Shown: one piece after another, positions 1-10,744 of the stretch
How positions within the stretch are numbered: the first letter of the stretch is position 1
Layout of the letters: every line of letters starts with the position of its first letter
From: Cannabis sativa
Lineage: Eukaryota > Streptophyta > Magnoliopsida > Rosales > Cannabaceae
DNA: 64,000 nt
Reading direction: 5' to 3'
Assembly: GCF_029168945.1 (NCBI RefSeq)
Contig: NC_083601.1
Span: 70,979,595-71,043,594, forward strand
The notes under the pieces: generated by a model
The model's database searches: none
Told to the model about the DNA's origin: nothing
What the model saw: only the letters and a program-made list of their open reading frames with translations
Made by a program: the position numbers and the translations under genes

Positions 1-1244
1 ATGGTCCCCTACTCGAAACTCAACATCTTTGCGCTTCTGATCTGCGTAACTTTTTTGTCTACTCTGTGAGGCAAGCATTCTAGCTTTTATTTTTTCAATT
101 GCCTCGTTGGTCCACTGCACTGACTCCAGACCTAGGTATTTCCTCTCCCCTGTCTCATCCCAGTGGATGGGAGATCTATACTTCCTACCGTATAACAGTT
201 CATAGGGAGCCATCCCTATCGTACTCTGATAACTGTTGTTGTAAGAAAATTCTATCAACGGTAGATATTTGTTCCAAGAGCCTTCCAAATCCATAACACA
301 GGCTCGTAACATGTCCTCCAATATCTAAATTGTCCTTTCGGACTGCCCATCTGTCTGAGGATGGAATGCTGTACTGAATTTTAGTTTTGTACGCATTGCT
401 CATTGCAAACTCTACCAAAATTTGGAGGTGAACTTCGGATCTCTATCCAAAACTATAGACTTCGGTACCCCGTGAAGTCTTACAATCTCTCTAACGTACA
501 ATTCTGCCAACTGATCCACTGTAAAGGTTGTTCTAACAGGGAGAAAATGAGCAGATTTCGTGAATCGATCCACCACAACCCAGATGGAATCGAACAAACC
601 CGTTGTTCTAGGTAACCCAACCACGTAATCCATCGTGATACTTCCCACTTCCAATCCGGTAAGGTTAAAGGCTGCAACAACCTTGCTGGTCTCTGATGTT
701 CAGCCTTTATTTGCTGACAAGTGAGGCATCTCGATATGAATTCTACCAAATTCTTCTTCATACCGCTCCACTAGAAGTACGGTTTAAGATCCTGGTACAT
801 CTTAGTGGTGCTGGGATGCAAAGAATAAGGGGTAGAATGAGCCTCCTCAAAGATCTCATTCCTGAGTTCCACACTACTCGGAACACAAACCCTAGCTTTA
901 TACAGAAGCATCCCGTTGTTTGACACTGAGAAATCCTTGGCTTGACCAGCCAAAACCTTATCTCTGATTTTCACTAACTCTGGATCATACATCTGAGCGG
1001 CTTTAATTCTTTCCAACCGATCAGATTGCAGCGTCAAGTTGTGAAGCTGACCTACCACAAACTCAATGCTGGATCTAACCATGTCTTCAGCTAACTGAGG
1101 TGAGATTTGAATCATGCTAGCTACCTGCCTGGGACCCTTCCTGCTCAGGGCATCGGCCACTACATTGGCCTTCCCAAGGTGATTGAGAATCTCACAGTCG
1201 TAATCTTTCACTAACTCCAACCGACGCCTTTGTCTCATATTCAA
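1..1244 (-). pseudogene. RNase H C-terminus and integrase, gypsy, frameshifted
   Basis: 771-1244 encodes the end of RNase H (LELVKDYDCEILNHLGKAN, VVADALSRK) and runs into the integrase zinc-binding region (EEAHSTPYSLHPSTTKMY). The remaining [15 protein letters not shown] continues at 480-761. The catalytic core, with [13 protein letters not shown] and [14 protein letters not shown], is in yet another frame at 412-654. The DRDPKF version keeps the second catalytic Asp. From 411 to the left edge I recognise continuing integrase-like sequence but no clean frame. Confidence 0.8.
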
Positions 1245-1383
1245 TTCTTTCTAAGTAAAGAAATACTTGAGACTTTTATAGTCGCTATAGATTTCACAGC
1301 TTTCTCCATAAAGGTAATGCCGCCAGATTTTCAATACAAAGACCACCGCGGCCAACTCTAGATCATGAGTCGGGTATCACTGT

Positions 1384-2013
1384 TCATAATCCTTTAACTG
1401 ACGAAAGGCATAAGCGATAACCCGATCGGCTTGCATTAGCACACACCCCAGACCCTGTCTGGATGCATCGCAATAGACTACAAATTTTCTCTTTGTGGGA
1501 AGGCAAAGCTAGCAGTGGAGCGGTAATCAATCTCTGTTTCAGCTCCTGAAAACTAGCTTCGCACTTATCTGACCAGACAAATCGCTGATTCTTCTTTGTA
1601 AGTTCGGTTAAGGGTGTTAAAATCTTAGAAAACCCTTCCACGAACCTACGATAATACCCAGCTAAACCCAAGAAGCTTCTAATTTCTGTCACTGTCTTCG
1701 GTCTCGGCCAATCCCTAACGGATTCTATTTTCCCGGGATCCACCTTGATCCCATCTTTGCTAACAATGTGCTCTAAGAAGGAAACCTGAGATAGCCAAAA
1801 TTCACATTTCTTGAATTTGGCGTAAAGCTTGTGTTCCCGAAGCCGCTGCAAAACCATCTGAAGATGTAACTCATGCTCCTCTTCTGACTGAGAGTACACA
1901 AGGATGTCGTCGATAAACATGATAACACAGATATCGAGGAAATCCTTGAATACCCTATTCATTAAATCCATAAAGGCAGCAGGAGCATTGGTTAGTCCAA
2001 ACGACATAACCAA
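1384..2013 (-). pseudogene. Reverse transcriptase (palm/thumb) and start of RNase H, gypsy
   Basis: 209 residues open after a stop that replaces an arginine codon (TGA at about 2092-2094). Visible motifs are [17 protein letters not shown], the catalytic [10 protein letters not shown] near residues 33-42, and [16 protein letters not shown] of the connection to RNase H. The expected RNase H start is lost in a frameshift near position 1500, where the reading turns into unrelated residues before the stop. This is a decayed copy of the pol gene that continues in 1-1244. Confidence 0.85.
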
Positions 2014-2094
2014 GAATTCGTAATGTCCATACCTAGTACGGAAAGCTGTCTTCGGAATGTCCTCCTCTCAGATTCTTAACTGATGATAACCTGA

Positions 2095-2902
2095 TCAGAG
2101 ATCAATCTTGGAAAAGACCGTCTTCCCCTGAAGTTGATCAAAAAGATCATCGATCCTAGGTAGTGGATATTTATTCTTCATTGTTAGCTTGTTTAATTCT
2201 CTGTAATCGATACACATTCTCATAGTTCCATCTTTCTTCTTGACGAACAAAACCGGGGCTCCCCAGGGTGACACACTAGGCCAAATAAACCATATGTCAA
2301 GTAACCCCTGAAGCTGAATCTTTATTTTTTTCTTCTTACTGGAATCGGTTGGCACAATTCCCGAGGCCAACCTCGCCACCCGATCAAACTGGGTATTGTA
2401 CTCTATCACACTCATATAATTCACTATTCTCGTAATCACTGTTAGCCACTGTTTGGCTTTCATGACATCCAAACCTCCCAGGAAAAACCAGGGGTGCCTG
2501 CTTCCGGAACCCTTCATACAGGGGTTCCATTCTATTCGCCGCTACTACTGGTTCGGCCTAGACAACAGGGGCAGGTGTCACTGGAACTTCTGGCACAGGC
2601 ACTGCAGGAGCACCCTGCTGTCTTAATCTTTGAATCTCATTATCTTGCTCCTCTATTCTGGCTTGCATTTCAGCAAACCTAATTTCCCAATTCTGGGCTT
2701 CCTGATTGGCTTGGGCAGCCTGTGGCGGGTTAACATCACCCCGACCACGAGCCCTACCCCTAGGACCTCTACCACGGCCCCTAACATTCGGGGGAAACGA
2801 GCTCCTTGACCCTGATTTTACCCGACCGAGTTGCCCTGACTCCTGGTATTTCGCCTGGCGTCCGTCTAGTCTGAACAGCCTCGAAGCCCAGAGTTGGCAC
2901 AT
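2095..2902 (-). pseudogene. gag remnant fused by deletion to the start of reverse transcriptase
   Basis: The first piece (2558-2902) encodes a basic RGRGRGPRGRARGRG tract followed by a charged segment (EMQARIEEQDNEIQ) typical of the Del-type gag N-terminus. Compared with the related gag at 59102, the start codon reads ACG instead of ATG at about 2863-2865. The second piece (2095-2517) runs from gag ([11 protein letters not shown], then [12 protein letters not shown]) straight into RT (CIDYRELNK at about 2200). Two deletions have therefore occurred: a short one inside gag, and a long one removing the zinc knuckle and protease. The long-deletion breakpoints lie in similar stretches (gag DELNAKIK versus [11 protein letters not shown] in the intact relative), which suggests short-homology repair. 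This product cannot be functional. Confidence 0.82.
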
Positions 2903-3121
2903 CAGGTCATGACCAACGAGAGCTTACTAATGCTGCTTAATTTGGAAATTAAAAACATGCGCCTATTCTACTATCAGGCTACTAACATGCTTCCTATCAG
3001 GCTTTTCTTATTTCATAATAATTAAATAAGCTACTAAAGCAATAAAAGCTTACTGAACCGTAGAACGAGCTAACTGGTGATGATGATTGTACATGTCGTG
3101 ACGATCTTCGGAAGACAACCT

Positions 3122-3137
3122 GGCGGCTCTGATACCA
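3122..3137 (-). other. Primer-binding site (initiator Met tRNA type)
   Basis: On the minus strand the sequence TGGTATCAGAGCCGCC begins three bases after the LTR end. TGGTATCAGAGC is the usual complement of the plant initiator-Met tRNA 3' end. The right-hand copy of the family has the identical site at 58822-58837. Confidence 0.9.
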
Positions 3138-3648
3138 AATTGTAACATCCTAAATAGCATAGGCGTATTACGTGATTTTTAAACATGTTGTGCAGCTCGT
3201 TGCTAATCAACGAGGTTTATGGGAATCGTGATCAATTAAAATTTTTGCTTTTTAATTAAACTTATAAAATATTTATACAAAAATACTCGAGATCCCGATT
3301 ATAAAACATTTTACAAAAGTTTACTGACTAAACAAAATACTTGTCGCCTAGCGACTAATTACAAAAAGCCTTGCTCTCCCGAGGATCGTACGCTCCAAGC
3401 CTAACCGCCCCGACATGTACAATCTTCACCGGCTCGCTCTCACGGTTCTTAAGCCTTAGCCTTGCCCTTACCTACACATAAACATAGGACTGTGAGTTGA
3501 CAGACTCAGTAAGAAAAGCATAAATCATAAACATACATAAATCTCAGGTTATGATCAGACGCCCATACCCCTGACCATAACCCTAACTGCCGTGTCCCAC
3601 ACGATACTGAGTCCCGAACGTTCATAAGACAGTACTATTGACAAGTAA

Positions 3649-3970
3649 CAGCCTATACTCGGTACACTGGTCATACTCCAGCTGCTAGTCATACTCTAGC
3701 CTGTACCGATGTGTTACAGTATCAGCCTATACTCGGTTCACTGGTCATACTCCAGCTGCTAGTCATACTCTAGCCTAACCGATGTGATACGGTCAAATAG
3801 TACAGTACCACCAACCATAGTATCAGCCTATACTCGGTTCACTGGTCATACTCCAGCTGCTAGTCCTACTCTAGCCTGTACCGATGTGATATAGTGTCAG
3901 CCTATACTCGGTACACTGGTCATACTCCAGTTGCTAGTCATACTCTAGCCTGTACCGATGTGACACAGTC
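3649..3970 (-). repeat. Minisatellite inside the Del-like LTR, four units
   Basis: Four copies start at about 3649, 3722, 3825 and 3898, each opening with CAGCCTATACTCGGT and containing CATACTCCAGCTGCTAGTC. The unit is about 73 bp. The second unit carries an extra insert of about 29 bp, so its spacing to the third is about 103 bp. The right-hand LTR has the corresponding array at 47975-48300. Confidence 0.85.
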
Positions 3971-4307
3971 GGATGGTTCGAAGCCAAAATACATATCTAA
4001 TGTAATCTAACAGGCTTCCTACATGCACGCTAAACATGTAATACATATGCATACTGTTATACTAATCTTACCTCAATTTTGAATTCAGGTGTGCGGGTCA
4101 ACCTGAGTGGAACTATCAGCTCGGCGGATTTCAGGCTCCTAAACTGTAAAAATCACAACACCGATAAGTGCCACGCTAAATCACAACCGGGACAAAAGTT
4201 TTAAAACCAAACTTAACCTACTGTATCAATATACAAAAATACCCCAAACTAGCAGAGAACAAACTGCCAGAAAACCCGAAACTAGCACAAAACGACAAGT
4301 TGAGAAA

Positions 4308-4381
4308 AACCGGTTTCTCACCCTACTGCAAAATCCAGGTAGCCGGTTTTACAAGCAGTGTAAAACCGGTTAACCGGTTTT
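4308..4381. repeat. CCGG-centred palindrome cluster in the Del-like LTR
   Basis: AACCGGTT at 4308-4315, GCCGGTTTT at 4342-4350, and a perfect 20-bp palindrome AAAACCGGTTAACCGGTTTT at 4362-4381. The cluster lies about 1.14 kb from the LTR 5' end. The right-hand LTR has a palindrome cluster of different sequence at the matching place (47556-47647). Confidence 0.8.
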
Positions 4382-5506
4382 ACCCAAAAAACACCAAAAA
4401 TAAATTCTCCAACCAAAACGTTTCCAAACTTAACCAAACTTTCCAGACCTGCTAATTAGACCCTAATAAACATTTTTCAAGTGATAAAACAAAGCTTCAT
4501 GCACAAATACAAAAAATGCCATTAAAGCTCCAAGCTTTGAGTTCAAAACTCAAGCTTCGATAAACCCCATTCACATGCATCAAAACCTGCTAGAACCTAC
4601 TCAAATATGCATAATTAAGCCTCTGAAGATAGCAGCAAAGAACAACAGCACGCAGAGCAACAGATTCAACATATTTCCATAAAAACCATAGTTTTGAGTT
4701 AAAACTTCACACTTGCTTAAAATCAACTAATCATGCATAAAAATCTATTTTATTTCATTCAATTAAACATTTTTAAACTATAGAAAACAACAACAACAAC
4801 CAACAGCAGCTATCAACATTAAATCACCAAGCATGCACTTATTTTTCTTCAAACAAATCAAGAACACCAAGAATTTTTCAAGAACCATACCTTCTTAGCT
4901 TGAATCACTACCAACAATCTGAAATAATCAAGAATTTCAGAGCAAAATCCAAGCCCCAGCAGCCCCAATCAAAACCGAAAAGAGAGAGAGAGAGAGCTCT
5001 TGAGAGAAAATGCAAAAGTTGCTTCTTTTCTTTGATTTTTTAGAGAAATGGATAAAATTGGATAAAATGATAGTTTTATTAAATTACTTCAGCCAAAATA
5101 AACTTTAAAAATCTGATTTCCCACTAACATAAAATTCACTAAAAGACAAACATACAAAATGGCAAAAAGACCATTTTGCCCTTTCCACAATAAAAGGCAT
5201 AAAAGGGTACTTAGGGGTATTCTCGGAAAACTTTAAATTCCCGACTAATCCCGACATTCCCAATGTCTAAATAAACCGTCCCACTATACTGAAATATTAA
5301 TTTGTTATTCTACTGAGCCATACACCGAGTTCCATGATGCTGGACACTGAAAATGCAAAATTATGAAATTTCACTATATGACATAAAAAAATGCATTCAG
5401 AATTCAAAAATAACAGTATAAATAATTATTTAAATATCTATAAATAATTTTCATAATTAAACATAATTAACTGCTAATTTCCAAATTAAACTAAGCGGTC
5501 TTTACA

Positions 5507-5624
5507 CTAAGTATAACATTTGGATGAATCTGAACAACTAATAGCGAGGGATCCATCTCACTATAGGAAGGCATATTCCTTGTACCTTCACTAATTAGCT
5601 TCAGACATCTTTTAATGAGATTCA
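5507..5624 (-). other. Host DNA between two transposons, coding-like on the minus strand
   Basis: 118 bp lie between the end of the Del-like LTR and the start of copia-1, including one TSD copy ATTCA at 5620-5624. On the minus strand one frame is open through the whole piece, with LIKRCLKLISEGTRN followed by MPSYSEMDPSLLVVQIHP. Before copia-1 inserted, this DNA was contiguous with 38956 onward. I do not recognise the protein. The small ORF on the other side (38964-39233, minus) is in a different frame across the old junction. Confidence 0.35.
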
Positions 5625-7535
5625 TGTTGGGTTTTATGCCTTAAATAAAACTCATTTCATATAATCAGATTTACTTATTAATAAAGATCAGAAATAACAT
5701 TTTATGTTGCATGGTTCACATGATTTATTTCATGATTATAGGTATATAATGTATGAATTCTTTTTAAGTCCAAAACATATGAGTTGGTTAAAGATTATAG
5801 TGTTGTCAGCACAGTGGAATATAATCTTTATTATATGTTCAAAAGTTTATTCCCTGATTTGTCAGAACACTGGATTTAGACTGACATGGTATAATCAGCG
5901 ATAGGTATTCTTACACCTTGGAAAAGTGTTATGTCCTTTCCAGGACATTGGCAAAGTTTACCAGTATCGGATGTATGGAGTATACATTGGAATGGACCGA
6001 TATTGAACTTTGAATTAGATTTTGAAATTTACCGTAGTATCTATTCTATTCAATATCACCTGTTGATCCTAGATCACATGATCGAAATCCTGATATGGTT
6101 AGGCTCAATTTCAAGAGTGTTACTCGTGTTCTTTGATTTGTTAGTTAAGCCTAGTTTTGTATCAGGGTGATACGTACATTTTGGGAACGCGGTAGTGCAA
6201 TTGAGTGGGAGCGCGAACATAAATATGGAATCTATAGCTTCTATTTGGCAAATAGAAGTAAAGGATGATTTCCTTCGAGCTTAACCAAATGAAGATAAAT
6301 GGTGGAGATCTTATTTCACTTAGGTGAAATATCATTTATACAGGGTTAAGTGTTTTAAGGATAAAATACATTGTAGGGTGTTACGGTAATTTAATCCCTG
6401 TACAGTGTAAATCATCTATATAGAGGATCATTGATCACATTAGGGTTATAACAATGGATAACTAATGACGTGTCTATATCGTGGAACATATAGAGCGTTT
6501 CTATAGGACTGAGAGTGCAATTCCAAGTTCTAAGTGTGGATTCAATGAGGAATTAATAAGTTAGGGAATTTACTTGGTAAATTCGGTTCGACTTATTGGA
6601 AGCTCGGTTATATAGACCCATGGTCCCCATACTAGTTGAGACCATACTACTTGTAAGACTCAGTTAATTGATTTTAATTAATCAATTATAATTCTAAAAG
6701 TTAGACTATGTCTACTTTATGAATTCTCACAGTTTAAGGATGAAATCGTAAAGAAAAGGGTTTCTAGGTTTAATTATTAATTAAGAGACTTTGTATGTCT
6801 AATTAATAATTATTTTAAATGAGAATATTATTTAATGATCTATTTTAGTTATTAAATAATTAGTTTTGGCATTTAAATGATTAGAATTGGAAAAATGGCA
6901 TTTCTGGAGAAATTGAAATAAAATTGAGGAAACTGCAAAATCCAAGTGAGGCCCATATCTCCCTATGGCCGGCACCTCTTTGCTTATTTCCCAATTATTA
7001 TTTTCAATTTTAATTGTCATGTAATTACTAATCAAAGCCTAGCTATAATAGGAAAGTGGTGGATCACACTAAATAAGGCAGTTAATCAATTACACAGTAA
7101 AAGAGGAAACTGTTTTATTTGGAAAGTTGTGCTCTCCCTTCTCCCTATATAAAGCAACCTTGTTCTCTTCTCTTGCATGCATGACCAGCCACGAAATTAA
7201 GAGAGAAAAGAGAGAGAATTTTCGAAATCCTTGTGAGATGAGTAGTGCCCACACACATCAAGTGGTATCTCAATCATAGTATCGAACACTATGGAATTTC
7301 TGCATCAAACAAGGAGAAAAGGAGATCCAGGTTCAGATCTTGGTGATGCTCTGCTACAGAAAGGAATCAAGGGCTAGAGATCTGAACGGAAGGAGTCATA
7401 TTATTCCGCTGCACCCACTGTAAGGTTTTCTAACTTTATATGTGTTTATTTTCATTGTTTTAGAATTCATATTAGGTTGTTAATCCAACATACTTGTTAG
7501 TAAATCTAGATCCTGGTAAAATATAATTTCCAACA
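5625..7535 (+). repeat. 5' LTR of copia-1 (1911 bp)
   Basis: Starts TGTTGGGTTTTATGCC and ends TTCCAACA. A TATA box (TATATAAA) lies at 7146-7153, with leader-like sequence (AG-rich, GAGAGAAAAGAGAGAG) after it. Matched by 37041-38950. Short ORFs inside it have no support as genes. Confidence 0.93.
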
Positions 7536-7537
7536 AC

Positions 7538-7550
7538 TGGCGTCAGAGCC
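7538..7550 (+). other. Primer-binding site of copia-1
   Basis: TGGCGTCAGAGCC begins two bases after the LTR. It resembles the initiator-Met type site TGGTATCAGAGCC with two differences. Copia-2 has TGGCCTCAGAGCC at the matching place. Confidence 0.8.
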
Positions 7551-9945
7551 ATGGTAATGATTTACTTTCATGTAATATGAATTAAAACGATGATTGCATG
7601 TTTCTGTGTTGATTTGGATGGTTTCATGTTGGTTTATGTGCTTATGTGATGAATGTTTATGTTGTACGAAATTTTTCCATGAAATATATTTTTTCAATTT
7701 TTGAAAATATTTTATTTGGATTCCTTGTGAAAAATTAAGCAATTTTGTTTTTTACGGAACTCGATTCCGATAAAAATTGAGAATGATATGAATTTTGGAA
7801 GATTGGAAATCATGGTTGCTGCATGCAGCCTATCTTGGCAGTTCCCTACACATTGCGAATTTTTGAGGTTTTTTCCCCAAAAATCCAATTTTTTCATGGG
7901 ATTGTTTCCCAAAATTTATTTTTCCAATTTTAAATATTTTTATTTTGGAATGTTTCCAATTTTAAATATTTCTTATTATGGTGAGATTTAAAAATTTGTT
8001 AACTTCTTTAATATTTATTTGTTATTTAATTATAAGATTGGATATTTTGATATTTAAGATATTTTAAATTAAAAGATAACTTTATCTTTCTATTTAAAAT
8101 ATTATATTAAAATTATCTTATATGACAAATTAAATAATTAATAAATTTGAAATTAACATAGATATTTTTATAGATATACTTACCATAATGTTTTTCAAAT
8201 TCAAAAATTTGTTATTTTGTTAAATATTTAATTATTTATAAATTATAAGTTTAAAAATAATATTTTTTCTATATATATATATATATATCATTTTTTCCTT
8301 ATTAGAAATTTATAAATCATATCTTAAATATTTAAATAACATAGATATTTTTGTAGAGATTTGAATATTGCTTAATTTGAGATATTTTGACATATAATTA
8401 TGGTAATTATTATTCATTTATTATTTTATTCCTAAAATAATAATTATCTAACCAAATCTATTTTAAAATTGGTTTATTTTATTAAATTATAAGATCTGAA
8501 AGTGATATTGAAGATTCTTTCCTTTCAAATCATTGATCTTATTAGATATTTAATTTGATTCAAATAAACCTAGATATTTTAAAATTAGTTTCCTTTATTT
8601 GGTTAGTTTAAGAATAATAATTTAATTATATTAATATCTTGATTCACATCTGTTACATGGACAATGTTTTTTTACTTATATTGTTTATTCAAAACTTTTT
8701 AAGAAACCTATTATTTATCTGATCTAAATTGCTATGATTAACTTGTTGACAGATCATGATCCAATGATCTGATTTTAATCATAGTCCAATTGACGATAGA
8801 TCTTATAAATAATTTGTAACAGGTAAATTTTGTACTTCTTTCATCTGTGTAAACCTAGTAACATGATAGGGTCCATCCAAATCATTTGACCTGTGTGAGC
8901 CTATATGTTTGCTTTTGGGCTTAGATACATATAGGGAGCCCATTTAAGTTTTTACTAAGTAAATGGACTAGGTTGCTAAAATAAATTTTGACATAAGGAA
9001 ATTTATTTAGGCCCAATTAGATTTGGGCTTATTCAATGAATAACAATTGTTTATTTTAAGGTTAAATTCCTCTCTTTTGGGCCTTGTGTGAGAGTTGGGG
9101 GCCATAGAAGTGGGTACGACATACTGAACCCAGCTCCCCCTCACATGAACTACCCCAATTGTGAAGGCCCATTTGCCTTATTTAAATAATTGTATTAGAT
9201 TAATTATATTAGTCTAACCTAATTAAAATTGAATTAGGAACATAATTAACTTTTAAAATATATGAAATTTATTTTTCACTGTAATATTTTAAAGTTAATT
9301 TTAGAAAAACACTTAGTCAATGATATATTCTAGATAGTTATTTCTAGTACTAGTTATTATTTCTAATATTAAATAGGAAAATATCATAGATTGTGAAATT
9401 AATTGTTTCCTAATTAATTTTGGTACAATCTAAGTTTAGAATATTTTCCTAGTATTAAACTAGAATTAATAATTAAGTTTCCTCTTTACTTAATTATATT
9501 TCTTGAATTTAATACATTTAATTAAATTGAAAATTTCAATATCTAAGTTGATTTTCATCATGATACTTTAATATTGTTATTTTCATGTTATTTAATTAAA
9601 GTTGAAAATTATTTTAAGTTTGGAATCTTATTTCAGAATAACTTAAGTTTGAATAATTTTCAGAATATATTTTATTTTATTTTATTAATCATTTCCCAAA
9701 ATTTCGAAATTACATTTCTTTAATGTAGAAATTTCGAATTTTATTTGAAAAATAGATTAAAGTTAAAAATGATTTATTTAATTTTGGACCAACTTAAATC
9801 AATGACTTTTTAATTTAATGGTTAATTAAAATAAATGAACTAAAATATATTATAATTAGAAATTGGATTAATTAGTCTATGAAAGTCTAGATAGATATTA
9901 TCTGTTTTGCTTGAAGTATTTTTCTAGTGATATTTAATTAAATAG
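7551..9945 (+). other. Copia-1 leader, first part (AT-rich, non-coding)
   Basis: About 2.4 kb of very AT-rich sequence with no credible ORF, including an AT microsatellite near 8270-8289. One island of about 95 bp (about 9078-9172, ending near CTACCCCAATTGTGAAGG) is much less AT-rich and closely matches copia-2 at about 55102-55196 on the other strand. The rest is far less conserved. The leader resumes at 22250 after the nested Tat element; the TSD copies AATAG are at 9941-9945 and 22245-22249. Confidence 0.7.
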
Positions 9946-10681
9946 TGTTGCCCCTGATTTCGCCCAATATACGTGGACCAATCGAACAGTGATGCCACAA
10001 GGGAGCACCCTGGGCATAAGTCCCGGAGGAGGGACCCGGAGTACAAGGTACTCCCGGACGCTCGCATGGCATAAAACCTCTCCGCGAAGTGTCAGGCTCC
10101 TCCTGAGCAATCAAATCGCATTTAATGCCGCATGGGAGGAAGCGTGTTGGGACTGCAACACAAATAAAGTCTGACGGCACAACCCCCAAACAGCAGCGCC
10201 ATAGTAATGATCATTTAAGTCTAGCGACGGCTACTCTGCGAAGAGTCACGTCAATCACAAGGCAAAAAGGGCATTCCTCATAAAAACCCTACAGCACCTA
10301 GGGATTTGACCATGCATCACCCATGGTATATTCATTGGGAATACCCAACTTTATGGATACTTACAGATACGTTTGTAAGAACAATCCTAGGGATTACCCC
10401 ACCAAAACACTATAAATACCCCCTCAAAGCTCATTTAATGGGATCGAGAATCTTGGGTTGCATATAAGCAAGAAGAGCAAATACTCACCAAGAACATTCT
10501 CTGTGTTTGATAGGGTAACATTCCCTCAAGTGTGGAATCTGTATTAAATACATCCATTAATAACAACGACTCGTGGACTAAGGCTCATTAACGCCCCAAC
10601 CACGTAAAAATCCTCATCTCACTTTCTTACAGCTCAATATTATAATTATATTTTAATAGTTGCCGAACATCTCGGTCAAAA
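9946..10681 (+). repeat. 5' LTR of the Tat element (736 bp)
   Basis: Begins TGTTGCCCCTGATTTCGCCC. The last four bases are AAAA where the 3' LTR has AACA, so the usual CA end is mutated. TATA box TATAAATA at 10411-10418. Relative to the 3' LTR it lacks about 44 bp after CGAACAG (near 9985), including a CACGTG motif. Confidence 0.9.
10411..10418 (+). promoter_or_regulatory. TATA box of the Tat 5' LTR
   Basis: TATAAATA followed by CCCCCTC, about 330 bp upstream of the gag start. This is the probable core promoter for the sense transcript. Confidence 0.6.
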
Positions 10682-10684
10682 TTT

Positions 10685-10702
10685 TGGTGCTTTCATTGAG
10701 AG
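10685..10702 (+). other. Presumed primer-binding site of the Tat element
   Basis: TGGTGCTTTCATTGAGAG starts four bases after the LTR, where the tRNA primer should pair. It does not match the initiator-Met site of the other elements here, and I cannot name the tRNA from memory. Confidence 0.5.
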
Positions 10703-10744
10703 CTAAGGAAAGCTGCTACATAACAAGCATTTGACTTCACAAAA

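Larger units (their letters stand above)
1..5506 (-). mobile_element. Del/Tekay-like Ty3/gypsy retrotransposon, 5' part, degenerate
   Basis: Seen: reading leftward on the minus strand there is a 2.37-kb LTR (3141-5506, TGTAAAG...GTTACA), a methionine-tRNA type primer-binding site (3122-3137), a gag remnant, reverse transcriptase with a FIDD active-site motif, RNase H and integrase. The element runs off the left edge, so its 3' LTR and any chromodomain are not visible and no TSD can be checked. The same family occurs at 46444-61546 on the plus strand. The gag-PR-RT-RH-INT order and [16 protein letters not shown] integrase are those of Ty3/gypsy. Placement in the Del/Tekay group is inferred from gag style and LTR length, not from a tree. 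The coding part is broken by deletions, frameshifts and stops. Confidence 0.85.
3141..5506 (-). repeat. 5' LTR of the left Del/Tekay-like element (2366 bp)
   Basis: Both ends follow the TG...CA rule on the minus strand (TGTAAAGACC at 5506, GTTACA at 3141). It aligns over its whole length, by eye, with the LTR at 46444-58818 once the nested copia insertion there is removed (about 2386 bp). It carries a four-copy minisatellite (3649-3970), a cluster of CCGG-centred palindromes (4308-4381) and an AG microsatellite at about 4981-4994. No clear TATA box was picked out. Confidence 0.88.

Noticed and set aside
3649..3970. Regular repeats looking like a CRISPR array
   Set aside because: Units are tandem copies without distinct spacers, lie inside an LTR with a second copy elsewhere, and the sequence is from a plant.
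5704..6170. 66- and 79-residue ORFs, repeated at 37120-37586
   Set aside because: Both pairs fall in the copia-1 LTRs upstream of the TATA box; chance frames.
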